A stretch of 47,225 nt of DNA from Nitratireductor sp. ZSWI3 (GTDB lineage Bacteria > Pseudomonadota > Alphaproteobacteria > Rhizobiales > Rhizobiaceae). A program made the translations under genes and the position numbers. The first letter of the stretch is position 1; each line of letters opens with the position of its first letter. The stretch spans positions 1-47,225 of the forward strand of contig NZ_JANKOF010000030.1 of assembly GCF_024655565.1 (NCBI RefSeq), in the 5' to 3' direction. Shown here one piece after another: positions 19,665 to 28,051 of this stretch. The notes under the pieces are model-generated. The model did no database searches and was not told the origin of the DNA. It saw nothing but the letters and a program-made list of their open reading frames with translations.

Positions 19665-20831
19665 TCAGACGAACGGTCTGGCCGGATCGTAGCGCCGCGG
19701 CAAGAGCCGCTCGAAATAGGCGCGACCCGTGTCCGAGATCCTGTTCTCGTGGAGATGCAGGAAATCGTCCGGCATGACCCGCGTCTTGCCGGCCACCGCA
19801 TTGAGATCGACCGCCCGGCAGACCGTCTTCTCGCCGTCGAACTCTAGGGCCACGGAACCGTCGCCCTGTTCGATGGAGGCAACGGCGAAGGCGCCGGCCT
19901 CGAAAGCCTCGCGCGCATCCGTGCCGTTGACGGTGGCGATGTTGCCGCGCGGCAGATAGCCGAACGTGTCGACACGGGCGCGGCGGCCGGGCATGTCCTC
20001 GGCCAGGATGCGCTCAATGGCCTGGCCGAGATCGCTGCCGGACAATTTGAGATTGCCGTGCGCGTCGCGCTCCTGCAATTCCGGCGGCACCAGCGTTTCG
20101 ACCAGCGACCGCCCCTCGGCGTCGGCAACGCCCTCCGACATGGCGACGATGCAGCGCCCGCGCCGGTGGAACACGGTCTTGACGTCGTCGATGAAGCGCT
20201 TGCGCTCGAACGGGCGCTCCGGCACGTAGATGAGATGCGGACCGCTTTCCTCGTCCAGCGTCCAGGCGGCGCCCGAGGCGGTGAGAAAGCCGGCATGGCG
20301 GCCCATGACGATGCCGACATAGATGCCCGGCAGGGCGCGGAAGTCGAGATCGACGCTGAGGAAGGCACCCGCCACCATCTCGGCGGCGGAGATGAAGCCC
20401 GGCGTGTGGTCGCTCTCCATCAGGTCGTTGTCGATGGTCTTGGGCGCGTGCATGAAGGTCATGCCGCCGCCGGAGGCATCGCGCAGGATGGCCTGCGTGC
20501 CGGAGGTGTCGTTGCCGCCGATGTTGATGAAGGCGTCCGCGCCGACCCCCTTCAGCCCTTTCATGATCGTCTCGCAATAGGCCGCGTCCGGCTTGTCACG
20601 CGTCGAGCCGAGGGCGGCGCTGGGCGTCGCGGCGATGCGCATGAGCTCCGCCTCCGGCAGATCGGACAGGGTGACGAAGCGGCCGTCGCGCACCCCGCGC
20701 ACACCATGCAGCGCGCCGAGCACGCGCGAACCGGGATAACGCCGGCGCGCCTCCAGCGTTGCACCCACCACGGTCTGGTTGATGACGGCGGTCGGCCCGC
20801 CGCCCTGCGCGATGACGATTGTTACGCTCAT
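19665..20831 (-). CDS. 6-phosphofructokinase, probably pyrophosphate-dependent
   Basis: A 388-residue phosphofructokinase-family enzyme (fructose-6-phosphate to fructose-1,6-bisphosphate, cytoplasm). It begins with the Gly-rich phosphoryl-donor loop (IVIAQGGGPTAVINQT, about 5-20). The donor-discriminating motif at 105-109 is GGNDT: ATP enzymes have GGDGS/T with Gly at the fourth position, PPi enzymes have GGDDS/T with Asp, so Asp108 points to pyrophosphate. The catalytic motif PKTIDND (130-136) and the substrate motif VMGRHAG are intact. Asn107 replaces the usual first Asp and is atypical of textbook members. Rhizobia often lack ATP-PFK and use Entner-Doudoroff, so a reversible PPi enzyme would be gluconeogenic or balancing. 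No operon partner is evident. Confidence 0.88.
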   Translation of the reverse strand: MSVTIVIAQGGGPTAVINQTVVGATLEARRRYPGSRVLGALHGVRGVRDGRFVTLSDLPEAELMRIAATPSAALGSTRDKPDAAYCETIMKGLKGVGADAFINIGGNDTSGTQAILRDASGGGMTFMHAPKTIDNDLMESDHTPGFISAAEMVAGAFLSVDLDFRALPGIYVGIVMGRHAGFLTASGAAWTLDEESGPHLIYVPERPFERKRFIDDVKTVFHRRGRCIVAMSEGVADAEGRSLVETLVPPELQERDAHGNLKLSGSDLGQAIERILAEDMPGRRARVDTFGYLPRGNIATVNGTDAREAFEAGAFAVASIEQGDGSVALEFDGEKTVCRAVDLNAVAGKTRVMPDDFLHLHENRISDTGRAYFERLLPRRYDPARPFV

Positions 20832-20920
20832 ACCGGACGTCCTCTCTGCGGTGGGAACCGCCCAAGCATGGCATGGGAGGCAGACCCGGGGAAAGGCAAA
20901 ATGCGCGAAACCGCGGCGGT

Positions 20921-20953
20921 CGGCCCTCCCGGTTCAGCAAAGCGGGAAGGCCG
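20921..20953 (-). terminator. Hairpin after the DEAD-box helicase gene
   Basis: Arms CGGCCCTCCCG and CGGGAAGGCCG (10 of 11 pairs) with an 11-nt loop, 10 bp beyond the helicase stop codon. No U-rich tail follows, so it is either a weak terminator or an mRNA 3'-end stabiliser. Confidence 0.42.
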
Positions 20954-20962
20954 CGGCCAGCT

Positions 20963-22768
20963 CTAATCGAACTTCTTGCGCGCCTTCTTCTTGCCGCCCG
21001 CAGCAAGCTTGTCGGCGTTCGGCCTGCCGGCCTTCTTGCCCTTGCCGCCCCAGGGCCTCGCCTCGGCGCTTTCCTGACCGCCTTTGCGATGCGGCTTGCC
21101 GGAAGGCTTGCGCTCGCCCTTGCCGCCATACGGCTTTGCACGGGGGCGCGGGGAAAAGCTCGGCGCGCCGGCAAGACGCGCGACGCGGATGCTTCCTTCC
21201 AGCATCGCCTGCGGGCCGATCGCTTCCAGGAAACGCTCGACGCTGGCGGCATCGATCTCGACGCAGGTCTCCTCCGGCTGAATCCTGATGGCGCCGATCT
21301 CCCGCTTGGTGATGCCCCCGGCGCGGCACAGGAGCGGAACGAGCCAGCGCGGCTCCGCATTCTGCTTGCGGCCGACGGAGAGTGAGAACCAGGCGCCGTC
21401 GGAAAAATCCTCGCGGCGCGGCTTGCGCTCCTCGCGCCCGCCGGCCTCATGGATGGTCACCTCGGAAAGGTCTTCGGGCGCCGACAGCCTGCCGCGCTGG
21501 AGGCGGATGAAGGCGGCCGCCACCTGCTCGGCGCCATGTTCGGCGAGCAGCGCGCCGACCATCTCGGCCTCGCTCTCCTGCACCGGCTCACCCAGGCTCG
21601 CATCGGCCATCAGCCGTTCATCGTCGCGGCGCAGCACCGCCTCGGCGGAAGGCGGGTTGGCCCATGCGACCTCGATCCTGGCATCGCGCAGCAGCCGCTC
21701 GGCGCGGCGCCGGCCGTTGACCGGCACGATCAGCGCGCTGACGCCTTTGCGCCCGGCCCGCCCGGTGCGGCCGCTGCGATGCAGGAGCGTTTCGCTGTTG
21801 GTCGGCAGGTCGGCATGGACGACCAACTCGAGATTGGGCAGGTCGATGCCGCGCGCCGCCACGTCGGTCGCCACGCACACGCGCGCCCGCCCGTCGCGCA
21901 TCGCCTGCAGGGCATGCGAGCGCTCGTTCTGGCTGAGCTCGCCCGACAACGCCACGACGGAGAAGCCGCGGTTGTTGAAGCGCGCCGTGACGTGGTTCAC
22001 CGTGGCACGCGTGTTGCAGAACACCAGGGCATTCTTGGCCTCGTAATAGCGCAAGACGTTGATGATCGCGTTTTCCCGCTCCTGCGGCAGGACGAGGAAG
22101 CCGCGATAGTCGATGTCGCCGTGCTGCTTCTGCTCGGCGGCGGTGGTGATGCGCACGGCATCGCGCTGATAGTTCTTCGCCAGGTTGGCGATGGTGCGCG
22201 AGACCGTGGCCGAGAACATCAGCGTGCGGCGTCCGACGGGAGCCGCGTCGAGGATGAACTCCAGATCCTCGCGGAAGCCGAGATCGAGCATCTCGTCGGC
22301 CTCGTCGAGCACCACCGCGCGCAGGTTCGACATGTCGAGCGCATCGCGGCGGATGTGGTCGCACAGCCGGCCGGGCGTGCCGACGACGATGTGCGCACCG
22401 CGTTCGAGCGCCCGGCGCTCGGTGCGGATGTCCATGCCGCCGACGCAGGAGGCGACGAGCGCCCCCGTTTCGGCATAGAGCCATTCGATCTCGCGCTTGA
22501 CCTGCAGGGCCAGCTCGCGCGTCGGCGCGACGACGAGCCCGAGCGGCGCGCCGGCGGGGCCGAAACGCTCCTGCCCGTCGAGCAGGCTCGGCGCCAGCGC
22601 GATGCCGAAGGCGACCGTCTTGCCCGAGCCGGTCTGCGCGGAAACGAGCGCATCCGCGCCCCGCGGCTCGATCCCGAGAACCGCCTTCTGGACCTGGGTC
22701 AGCTCCCGATAGCCGCGCTTGTCCAATGCCCGGCCAAGCGCCGGAACTATGCCTTCGTATTCAGTCAT
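20963..22768 (-). CDS. DEAD-box ATP-dependent RNA helicase with DbpA-type RNA-binding domain
   Basis: A 601-residue cytoplasmic RNA helicase. N-terminal RecA domain: Q-motif region ELTQVQKAVL (22-31), Walker A AQTGSGKT (44-51), PTRELA (82-87), TPGR (131-134), DEAD (155-158), SAT (186-188). Second domain: VFCNTRATVNHV, ARGIDLPNLELVVH, HRSGRTGRAG. Residues about 455-530 (DGAWFSLSVGRKQNAEPRW; AIRIQPEETCVEIDA) form a DbpA/CsdA-like RNA-binding domain, and the last 70 residues are a Lys/Arg/Gly-rich basic tail. Such proteins act in ribosome assembly or cold-adapted RNA remodelling; which one applies here is not decidable. The 260-bp upstream region would give a long leader, as is common for cold-induced helicases. 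Confidence 0.94.
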   Translation of the reverse strand: MTEYEGIVPALGRALDKRGYRELTQVQKAVLGIEPRGADALVSAQTGSGKTVAFGIALAPSLLDGQERFGPAGAPLGLVVAPTRELALQVKREIEWLYAETGALVASCVGGMDIRTERRALERGAHIVVGTPGRLCDHIRRDALDMSNLRAVVLDEADEMLDLGFREDLEFILDAAPVGRRTLMFSATVSRTIANLAKNYQRDAVRITTAAEQKQHGDIDYRGFLVLPQERENAIINVLRYYEAKNALVFCNTRATVNHVTARFNNRGFSVVALSGELSQNERSHALQAMRDGRARVCVATDVAARGIDLPNLELVVHADLPTNSETLLHRSGRTGRAGRKGVSALIVPVNGRRRAERLLRDARIEVAWANPPSAEAVLRRDDERLMADASLGEPVQESEAEMVGALLAEHGAEQVAAAFIRLQRGRLSAPEDLSEVTIHEAGGREERKPRREDFSDGAWFSLSVGRKQNAEPRWLVPLLCRAGGITKREIGAIRIQPEETCVEIDAASVERFLEAIGPQAMLEGSIRVARLAGAPSFSPRPRAKPYGGKGERKPSGKPHRKGGQESAEARPWGGKGKKAGRPNADKLAAGGKKKARKKFD

Positions 22769-22942
22769 TCGTCTTCTTCCGGAAACGGCAGGCGCGCCCC
22801 TCGCATGGTTTCGTGGGCGCGCGGCGCGGCGTTTTGCCGACGCTTTGCGCCGTACCTACGCGGGCCGGAAGCAAATGTACAGGAGGTGCGGGGAAATTCG
22901 GCGCGGCGACGACCACCGGCCGTTCAGCCGGCCGGCCGCCTA

Positions 22943-22990
22943 GCGCATCGGCCCGAACATCGGAATCGATTTTTGGAAAGCACAATGCGC
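22943..22990. repeat. Intergenic palindromic repeat (rhizobial type)
   Basis: Outer arms GCGCAT and ATGCGC enclose a partly self-complementary core with CGGAATCGATTTTTGG. The pattern GCGCATCGGCCCGAAAA...CGATTTT...ATGCGC is a recurrent intergenic element in Mesorhizobium-like genomes as I remember it. It sits between the fpr stop codon and the helicase promoter region. Confidence 0.5.
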
Positions 22991-23027
22991 AGATTCAAGG
23001 ATCTACAGCGATGCGGAGTGCCGCCGC

Positions 23028-23855
23028 TCAGCCGACGAAGGCGCGCTCGACGACGAAGTCCGCCGGCTCGGCGTTGGAGCCTTCCTTGAGCCCGGCCTTC
23101 TCGACCAGCGCCTTGACGTCCTTGAGCATCGCCATCGAGCCGCAGATCATGACGCGGTCGTTCTCGCGGTTGAACGGCTCGGTGCCGAGCGCCTTGAACA
23201 GCTCGCCATTCTCGATCAGCGTGGTGATGCGGCCCGTGACCGGCGAGGGCTCACGCGTCGTGGAGGTGAAATGGGTAAGCCGCCCCTCGACCAGCTCGCC
23301 GATCAGCGGATCGTCCTTCAGAGCCGCCACCAGCTCCTTGCCGTAGTCGAGCTCAGCCACGTCGCGGCAGGTGTGGGTGAGGATGATGCGGTCGAACTTC
23401 TCGTAGGTCTCCGGATCGCGGATGAGGCTGGCGAAGGGCGCGATGCCCGTGCCGGTCGAGATCATGTAGAGGTTCTTGCCGGGCGTCAGCGCGTCGTTGA
23501 CCAGCGTGCCGGTGGACTTCTGGCGCATCAGCACCACGTCGCCCGGCTGGATCTTCTGCAAATGCTGGGTGAGCGGGCCGTCCGGCACCTTGATGGAGAA
23601 GAACTCGATCTCCTCGTCCCAGTTGGGGCTGGCGATGGAATAGGCGCGGAAGACCGGCTTCTGCGCGTTCGGCAGGCCGATCATCACGAATTCGCCGGAG
23701 CGGAAGCGGAAGCTCTGCGGACGGGTGATGCGGAACGAGAAGAGGCGATCCGTATAGTGCTTGACCGAAACGACGCGCTCGGCATGGCAGCCGGCGGGTA
23801 TCGGAAATTCGGGGGCCTTCTCGGCCTGGGTCTCGCGAAGCGCGGCGCTGTCCAT
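23028..23855 (-). CDS. fpr: Ferredoxin-NADP(+) reductase
   Basis: A 275-residue FAD enzyme transferring electrons between NADPH and ferredoxin/flavodoxin in the cytoplasm. FAD-binding motif RAYSIAS is at 70-76; the NADP-binding region has STGTGIAPFASLI (133-145) and MICGSMAML. The C-terminus ends VVERAFVG, the signature of the bacterial subclass whose FAD is covered by a C-terminal Ala-Phe-Val-Gly extension. Length is slightly above the usual 257 because of about 18 extra N-terminal residues. Members are often induced by oxidative stress or iron limitation (family knowledge). It is divergent from hyuA with a 209-bp intergenic region. Confidence 0.95.
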   Translation of the reverse strand: MDSAALRETQAEKAPEFPIPAGCHAERVVSVKHYTDRLFSFRITRPQSFRFRSGEFVMIGLPNAQKPVFRAYSIASPNWDEEIEFFSIKVPDGPLTQHLQKIQPGDVVLMRQKSTGTLVNDALTPGKNLYMISTGTGIAPFASLIRDPETYEKFDRIILTHTCRDVAELDYGKELVAALKDDPLIGELVEGRLTHFTSTTREPSPVTGRITTLIENGELFKALGTEPFNRENDRVMICGSMAMLKDVKALVEKAGLKEGSNAEPADFVVERAFVG

Positions 23856-23969
23856 GGATCACTTCCCTCGTTCGGTCGGAAATCTGTATGCCTGTTTCTG
23901 ACGCGGATGCAAACCTCAAACCCGGCATCGACGGCAGCTCTTGCCTGAGCCCTTGCCTGCCGAGATTAT

Positions 23970-23979
23970 TAGTATACAA
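23970..23979. promoter_or_regulatory. Candidate GntR/FadR-type operator
   Basis: TAGTATACAA fits the FadR-subfamily consensus TNGTNNACNA and is centred on the palindrome GTATAC, within an AT-rich patch between divergent fpr and hyuA. It lies 85 bp upstream of hyuA. No GntR gene is in the window, so the regulator would be encoded elsewhere. Confidence 0.35.
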
Positions 23980-24064
23980 ATGAATTTCAGGTCAAGGTTC
24001 ACGGGTTCCGACACCTATTTCAAATCAGCGGGTCAAAAAAGGTTTCCTATTCCGGAATTTCCCC

Positions 24065-26152
24065 ATGGATGAGAAAAAAGGCATCAATTCGGGTACTGTC
24101 GTCGCCGGCATAGATGTCGGCGGAACCTTCACCGACCTGATCCTCATCGACACGCGTGCCGGTCCGGATATGGGCGCTCGGGTCCACGTTGCCAAGACCC
24201 CGACCACTGTCGAGAACCAGGCCTTCGGCGTCGTCAACGCCATCCAGGCAGCCGGTGTACCGGCCTCGCAGATCGGCCTCATCGTGCACGGCACGACGAC
24301 CACCACCAATGCCGTTCTGGAGCGGCAGCTCGCGCCGACCGGCATGATCACCACCGCCGGCTTCCGTGACATCATCGAGCTCGGGCGCCGCACGCGGCCG
24401 CAGGCCTACGGCATGACCGGCACGTTCACGCCCGTCATCCCGCGCAACCTGCGCCTGGAGGTGGCCGAGCGCATGGATGCCACCGGCGCCGTGCTGACCC
24501 CGCTCGACGAGGGCCAGGTGCGCGACGCCGTCAGGGCGCTGCTCGATGCCGGGTGCGTGTCGCTGGTGATCCACTTCCTGCACGCCTACGCCAATCCGGC
24601 CCACGAAAAGCGCGCCGCCGAGATCGCCGCCGAGATCTGGCCCAACGATTACATCACCACCGGCCATGCGCTGCTTTCGGAGGCGCGCGAGTTCGAACGC
24701 GGTGTGACGGCCGCCGTCAACGCCGCCGTGCAGCCGATCCTTGAGCGCTACGTCGCCCGGCTCTCCAACGAATTGAAGGGTCTCGGCTACGCCCGCGACT
24801 TTCTGGTGATGAACGGCAATGGCGGCATGATCTCGGCCGCCCATGTGGCCCGCGAGGCGGCAAAGACCGTCATGTCGGGGCCGGCCTCCGGCGTCATGGC
24901 GGCGGCCTTCACGGCGCGCCGGGCAGGCGTCGACAATCTCATCACCTACGACATGGGCGGCACCTCCACCGACGTGGCGCTGGTGCGCGGCGCACGGCCC
25001 GCCGTCTCCAACGAGATCGAAGTCGAATATGCGATGCCCATCCACGTGCCGATGGTCGACGTGCACACGGTAGGCGCCGGCGGCGGCTCGATCGCCCGCG
25101 TCAACGATGCCGGGCTCCTGGAGGTCGGTCCGCGCAGCGCCGGTGCCAAGCCGGGCCCGATCTGCTACGGGCGCGGCGGAACGGAACCCACCATCTCCGA
25201 TGCCAACCTGCTGCTTGGCCGGCTGAATCCGAACAAGCTGCTCTCCGTCGACAATCCGGTCTCGGTGGCCGATGTGGAGGCGATCTTCGCCGACAGGCTC
25301 GGCAAGCCCATTGGCCTGTCCGGCGTCGAGGCGGCCGGCGCGGTGCTGCGCATGGCCAACATCAAGATGGCCGGCGCCGTCCGCATGGTGTCGCTCGGCA
25401 AGGGGCACGACCCGCGCGACTTCGCCCTGTTCGCCTTCGGCGGCGCCGGCCCGCTGCATGCGGCGGCCCTTGCCCGCGAGCTCGGCATCCCGCGCGTCAT
25501 GGTGCCGGCCCGGCCCGGCATCACCAACGCGCTCGGCTGCGTGGTGGCGGATCTGAGGCACGACTTCGTGCGCACCGTCAACCGGCCGGTGGCGAGCCTC
25601 GACCTCGACCTAGTGCGCAGCGTCCTGACCGCGCAGCGCGCCGACGGCGAAGCGCTGATCGCCAAGGAAACCGTGCAGCCCGAGCGCATCGACTGCGTGC
25701 ACACGGCGGACATGCAGTTCGTCGGCCAGACGCATCTCATCAACGTTCCCCTGCCCGGCCCGAAGGTCGACCGCGAGACGCTGCAGCGCCTGTTCGAGGA
25801 AGCCTATTTCGCCCGTTTCAAGGTGCGGCTGCCGGAAATCCGCGCCAACCTCGTCAACCTCAACACCTCGGTGATCGGCGTGCGCGCCGGCATCGACCTT
25901 GCCAGCCTCATCGATCCGGCCGGGCGCATGGGCAGCGTCGCCGAAGCGCAAAGCGAAACGCGCCGCGTCTGGTTTACCGGGCAATGGCACGACACGCCCG
26001 TCTACGCCCGCGAGAAACTGCCGCTCGACGCGGTGATCGAAGGGCCGGCGATCCTCGAGCAGCTCGACACGACGACGGTGATCGAGCCCGGCGACCGGGC
26101 GGTTTCGGACAAGGATGGGAACATACTAATCAGCGTCGGGAGGGCTGGATGA
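24065..26152 (+). CDS. hyuA: Hydantoinase/oxoprolinase family protein, subunit A
   Basis: A 695-residue cytoplasmic HyuA-type subunit. It has the actin-like ATPase start AGIDVGGTFTDLILID (about 14-29), the HGTTTTTNAVLER motif, NGNGGMISAAH, the TYDMGGTSTDVALV phosphate loop and GGGSIARV. The family hydrolyses cyclic amides (hydantoins, 5-oxoproline) in an ATP-dependent way, or with partner genes carboxylates ketones; no acetone carboxylase gamma gene is present here, so the hydantoinase/oxoprolinase role is favoured. The exact substrate is unknown. The stop overlaps the hyuB start by 4 nt (ATGA), so A and B are made together. The upstream region is AT-rich with a FadR-like site. Confidence 0.93.
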   Translation: MDEKKGINSGTVVAGIDVGGTFTDLILIDTRAGPDMGARVHVAKTPTTVENQAFGVVNAIQAAGVPASQIGLIVHGTTTTTNAVLERQLAPTGMITTAGFRDIIELGRRTRPQAYGMTGTFTPVIPRNLRLEVAERMDATGAVLTPLDEGQVRDAVRALLDAGCVSLVIHFLHAYANPAHEKRAAEIAAEIWPNDYITTGHALLSEAREFERGVTAAVNAAVQPILERYVARLSNELKGLGYARDFLVMNGNGGMISAAHVAREAAKTVMSGPASGVMAAAFTARRAGVDNLITYDMGGTSTDVALVRGARPAVSNEIEVEYAMPIHVPMVDVHTVGAGGGSIARVNDAGLLEVGPRSAGAKPGPICYGRGGTEPTISDANLLLGRLNPNKLLSVDNPVSVADVEAIFADRLGKPIGLSGVEAAGAVLRMANIKMAGAVRMVSLGKGHDPRDFALFAFGGAGPLHAAALARELGIPRVMVPARPGITNALGCVVADLRHDFVRTVNRPVASLDLDLVRSVLTAQRADGEALIAKETVQPERIDCVHTADMQFVGQTHLINVPLPGPKVDRETLQRLFEEAYFARFKVRLPEIRANLVNLNTSVIGVRAGIDLASLIDPAGRMGSVAEAQSETRRVWFTGQWHDTPVYAREKLPLDAVIEGPAILEQLDTTTVIEPGDRAVSDKDGNILISVGRAG

Positions 26153-27903
26153 TGGTGACGAACCCAACCCTCGACGCCATCACCCTCTCCGTCATCCAGG
26201 CCGCGCTCCAGCAGGTGTGCGACGAGATGGATCTGACCTTCTCGCGCGCCGCCTTCTCGCCGGTGATCGCCGAAGCCAACGACCGCTCCGACGGCATCTA
26301 TGCGGCCGAGGACGGCGCGCTGATCGCGCAAGGGGCGGGCGGGCTGCCGGTCTTCGTGGGCGTCATGCAGCATTCCACGAAGACGCTCGTCGAACGCATC
26401 GCGGCGGGCCTGACGGCGGCTCCGGAGCCCGGCGACATCTACATCGTCAACGATCCTTATCTGGGCGGCACGCACCTGATGGACGTGCGCTTCGCCATGC
26501 CCGTGTGGCGCGACGGGAGGATCTTCTGCTGGCTCTCCAACACCGGCCACTGGCCGGACATCGGCGGCGCCGTGCCCGGCGGCTTCTCCGCCTCGGCGAC
26601 GGCGGTCGAGCAGGAGGGGCTGCGCCTGCCGCCGGTCAAGCTCTTCAAGAAGGGAGAGCTCGACCCGGAGATCCACGCCATCATCTCCTCCAACATCCGC
26701 GTGGCCGACCAGCGCATCGGCGACATCCGCGCCCAGGGTGCCGCCCTCGAGGTCGGCGCCGAGCGGCTGGCGCAGGTGCTCGACCGGTATGGCGACGACA
26801 CCGTGCGCCAGGCGATCGCCGAGCTGCGCGAGCGCGCGGCAACGCAGATGCGGGCGCTCATCGCTCCCATCCCCGACGGCGTCTATCGCGGCGCGGCCTA
26901 CGTGGATTCGGACGGCGTGGTGGACGCACCGCTGACCATCGCGCTGGCTGTCGAAAAAAAGGGCGACACGCTGACCTTCGACTTCGAAGGATCGAGCCCG
27001 CCCTGCGCCGGGCCGATGAACAGCGTCCTCGCCACGACCCTGTCCTCGGTCTATCTGGCCATGCGCCACATCTTCCCGGAAGTGCCGCTCAGCGCCGGTG
27101 CCTTCGAGCCATTGATCGTCAAGCGACCGGAAGGCACCTTCCTCGACGCGCGCTACCCGCGCCCGGTGTCCGGCTGCGCGGCGGAGGTCTCGCAGCGCAT
27201 CGCCGAAGCCGTGTTCGCCGCCATGGTCAAGGCGCTACCAGACAAGGTGACGGCAGCACCGGCCGGCTCCAGCGGCAATTTCGCGCTCGGCGGAAACGAC
27301 CCGGCGCGCGGCCGCGACTTCGTCATGTATCAGATCTCCGGCGGCGGCTATGGCGGCAATGCCGACCATGACGGGCTGACCAATGGCTGCTCGACCATCG
27401 GCATCTCGAAATCGCCGCCCGTGGAGGTGATGGAACAGGCCTTCCCCGTGCTCTACCGCCGCTATGCGCTGCGCGAGGGCTCGGGCGGCGCGGGAGCCCA
27501 GCGCGGCGGTTTCGGCCTCGCCTACGAGGTGGAGCTCCTGCGCGGCGAGGCGCGCGCCTCCTTCGTCATGGACCATGGCCGCACCGGCCCGCAGGGCGTG
27601 CTCGGCGGCGCCGATGGCAAGGTCAACGAGGTGACGGTGTGGCGCGACGGCAAGCCCCATGTGCCGCCGCATCTTTCCAAGGAGCAGGATATTCCCTTGA
27701 AGGCCGGCGACCGTGTGGCGGTCGGCACGCCCGGCGGCGGCGGCTATGGCGATCCGTTCAGGCGCGCCCCGGAAAAGGTGCTGCGGGACGTGGCGTTGGG
27801 CTACTACACGGCGGATGAGGCCGAAGAGCTGTTCGGCGTGGTGTTGAGCGGGGATGGGACGGCCGTCGACGAGGCCGCGACGCGGGCGAAGCGCGGCGAC
27901 TGA
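26149..27903 (+). CDS. hyuB: Hydantoinase B/oxoprolinase family protein, subunit B
   Basis: A 584-residue HyuB-type subunit, the usual length. Characteristic segments are LQQVCDEMDLTFSRAAFSPVI near the start, YIVNDPYLGGTHLMDV, WLSNTGHWPDIGGAVPGG, VKRPEGTFLDARYPRPVSG, and the C-terminal AGDRVAVGTPGGGGYGDP. The start is the ATG overlapping the hyuA stop, preceded by GGGAGGG; a second ATG follows directly (M-M). Earlier in-frame starts lie deep within hyuA and are rejected. With HyuA it would form an alpha/beta hydrolase complex for a cyclic amide such as a hydantoin or 5-oxoproline; the absence of neighbouring racemase, carbamoylase or transporter genes leaves the substrate open. Confidence 0.94.
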   Translation: MMVTNPTLDAITLSVIQAALQQVCDEMDLTFSRAAFSPVIAEANDRSDGIYAAEDGALIAQGAGGLPVFVGVMQHSTKTLVERIAAGLTAAPEPGDIYIVNDPYLGGTHLMDVRFAMPVWRDGRIFCWLSNTGHWPDIGGAVPGGFSASATAVEQEGLRLPPVKLFKKGELDPEIHAIISSNIRVADQRIGDIRAQGAALEVGAERLAQVLDRYGDDTVRQAIAELRERAATQMRALIAPIPDGVYRGAAYVDSDGVVDAPLTIALAVEKKGDTLTFDFEGSSPPCAGPMNSVLATTLSSVYLAMRHIFPEVPLSAGAFEPLIVKRPEGTFLDARYPRPVSGCAAEVSQRIAEAVFAAMVKALPDKVTAAPAGSSGNFALGGNDPARGRDFVMYQISGGGYGGNADHDGLTNGCSTIGISKSPPVEVMEQAFPVLYRRYALREGSGGAGAQRGGFGLAYEVELLRGEARASFVMDHGRTGPQGVLGGADGKVNEVTVWRDGKPHVPPHLSKEQDIPLKAGDRVAVGTPGGGGYGDPFRRAPEKVLRDVALGYYTADEAEELFGVVLSGDGTAVDEAATRAKRGD

Positions 27904-27920
27904 GGTTGCTTTGCCAAGCG

Positions 27921-28032
27921 CCCTCGTGGTTCGACAAGCTCACCATGAGGGCTGTTGGAACGGCTGCGCTACGCGACGTTCGGCCGCCCACCTCTCAGTA
28001 ACCCTCATCCTGAGCTTGTCGAAGGGCGAGGG
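27921..28032. repeat. Long imperfect palindromic element (31-nt arms)
   Basis: Two inverted 31-nt arms (27921-27951 and 28002-28032) differ at only five or so positions; each contains the core TTCGACAAGCTCA or its complement and ends in ATGAGGG/CCCTCAT. About 50 nt separate them. The core GAGCTTGTCGAA is a very common intergenic repeat in alphaproteobacteria as I remember it. It lies between the converging hyuB and esterase genes, where it may also end transcription in both directions. Confidence 0.75.
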
Positions 28033-28051
28033 TGCCTGGTGCAGGCGGCGC

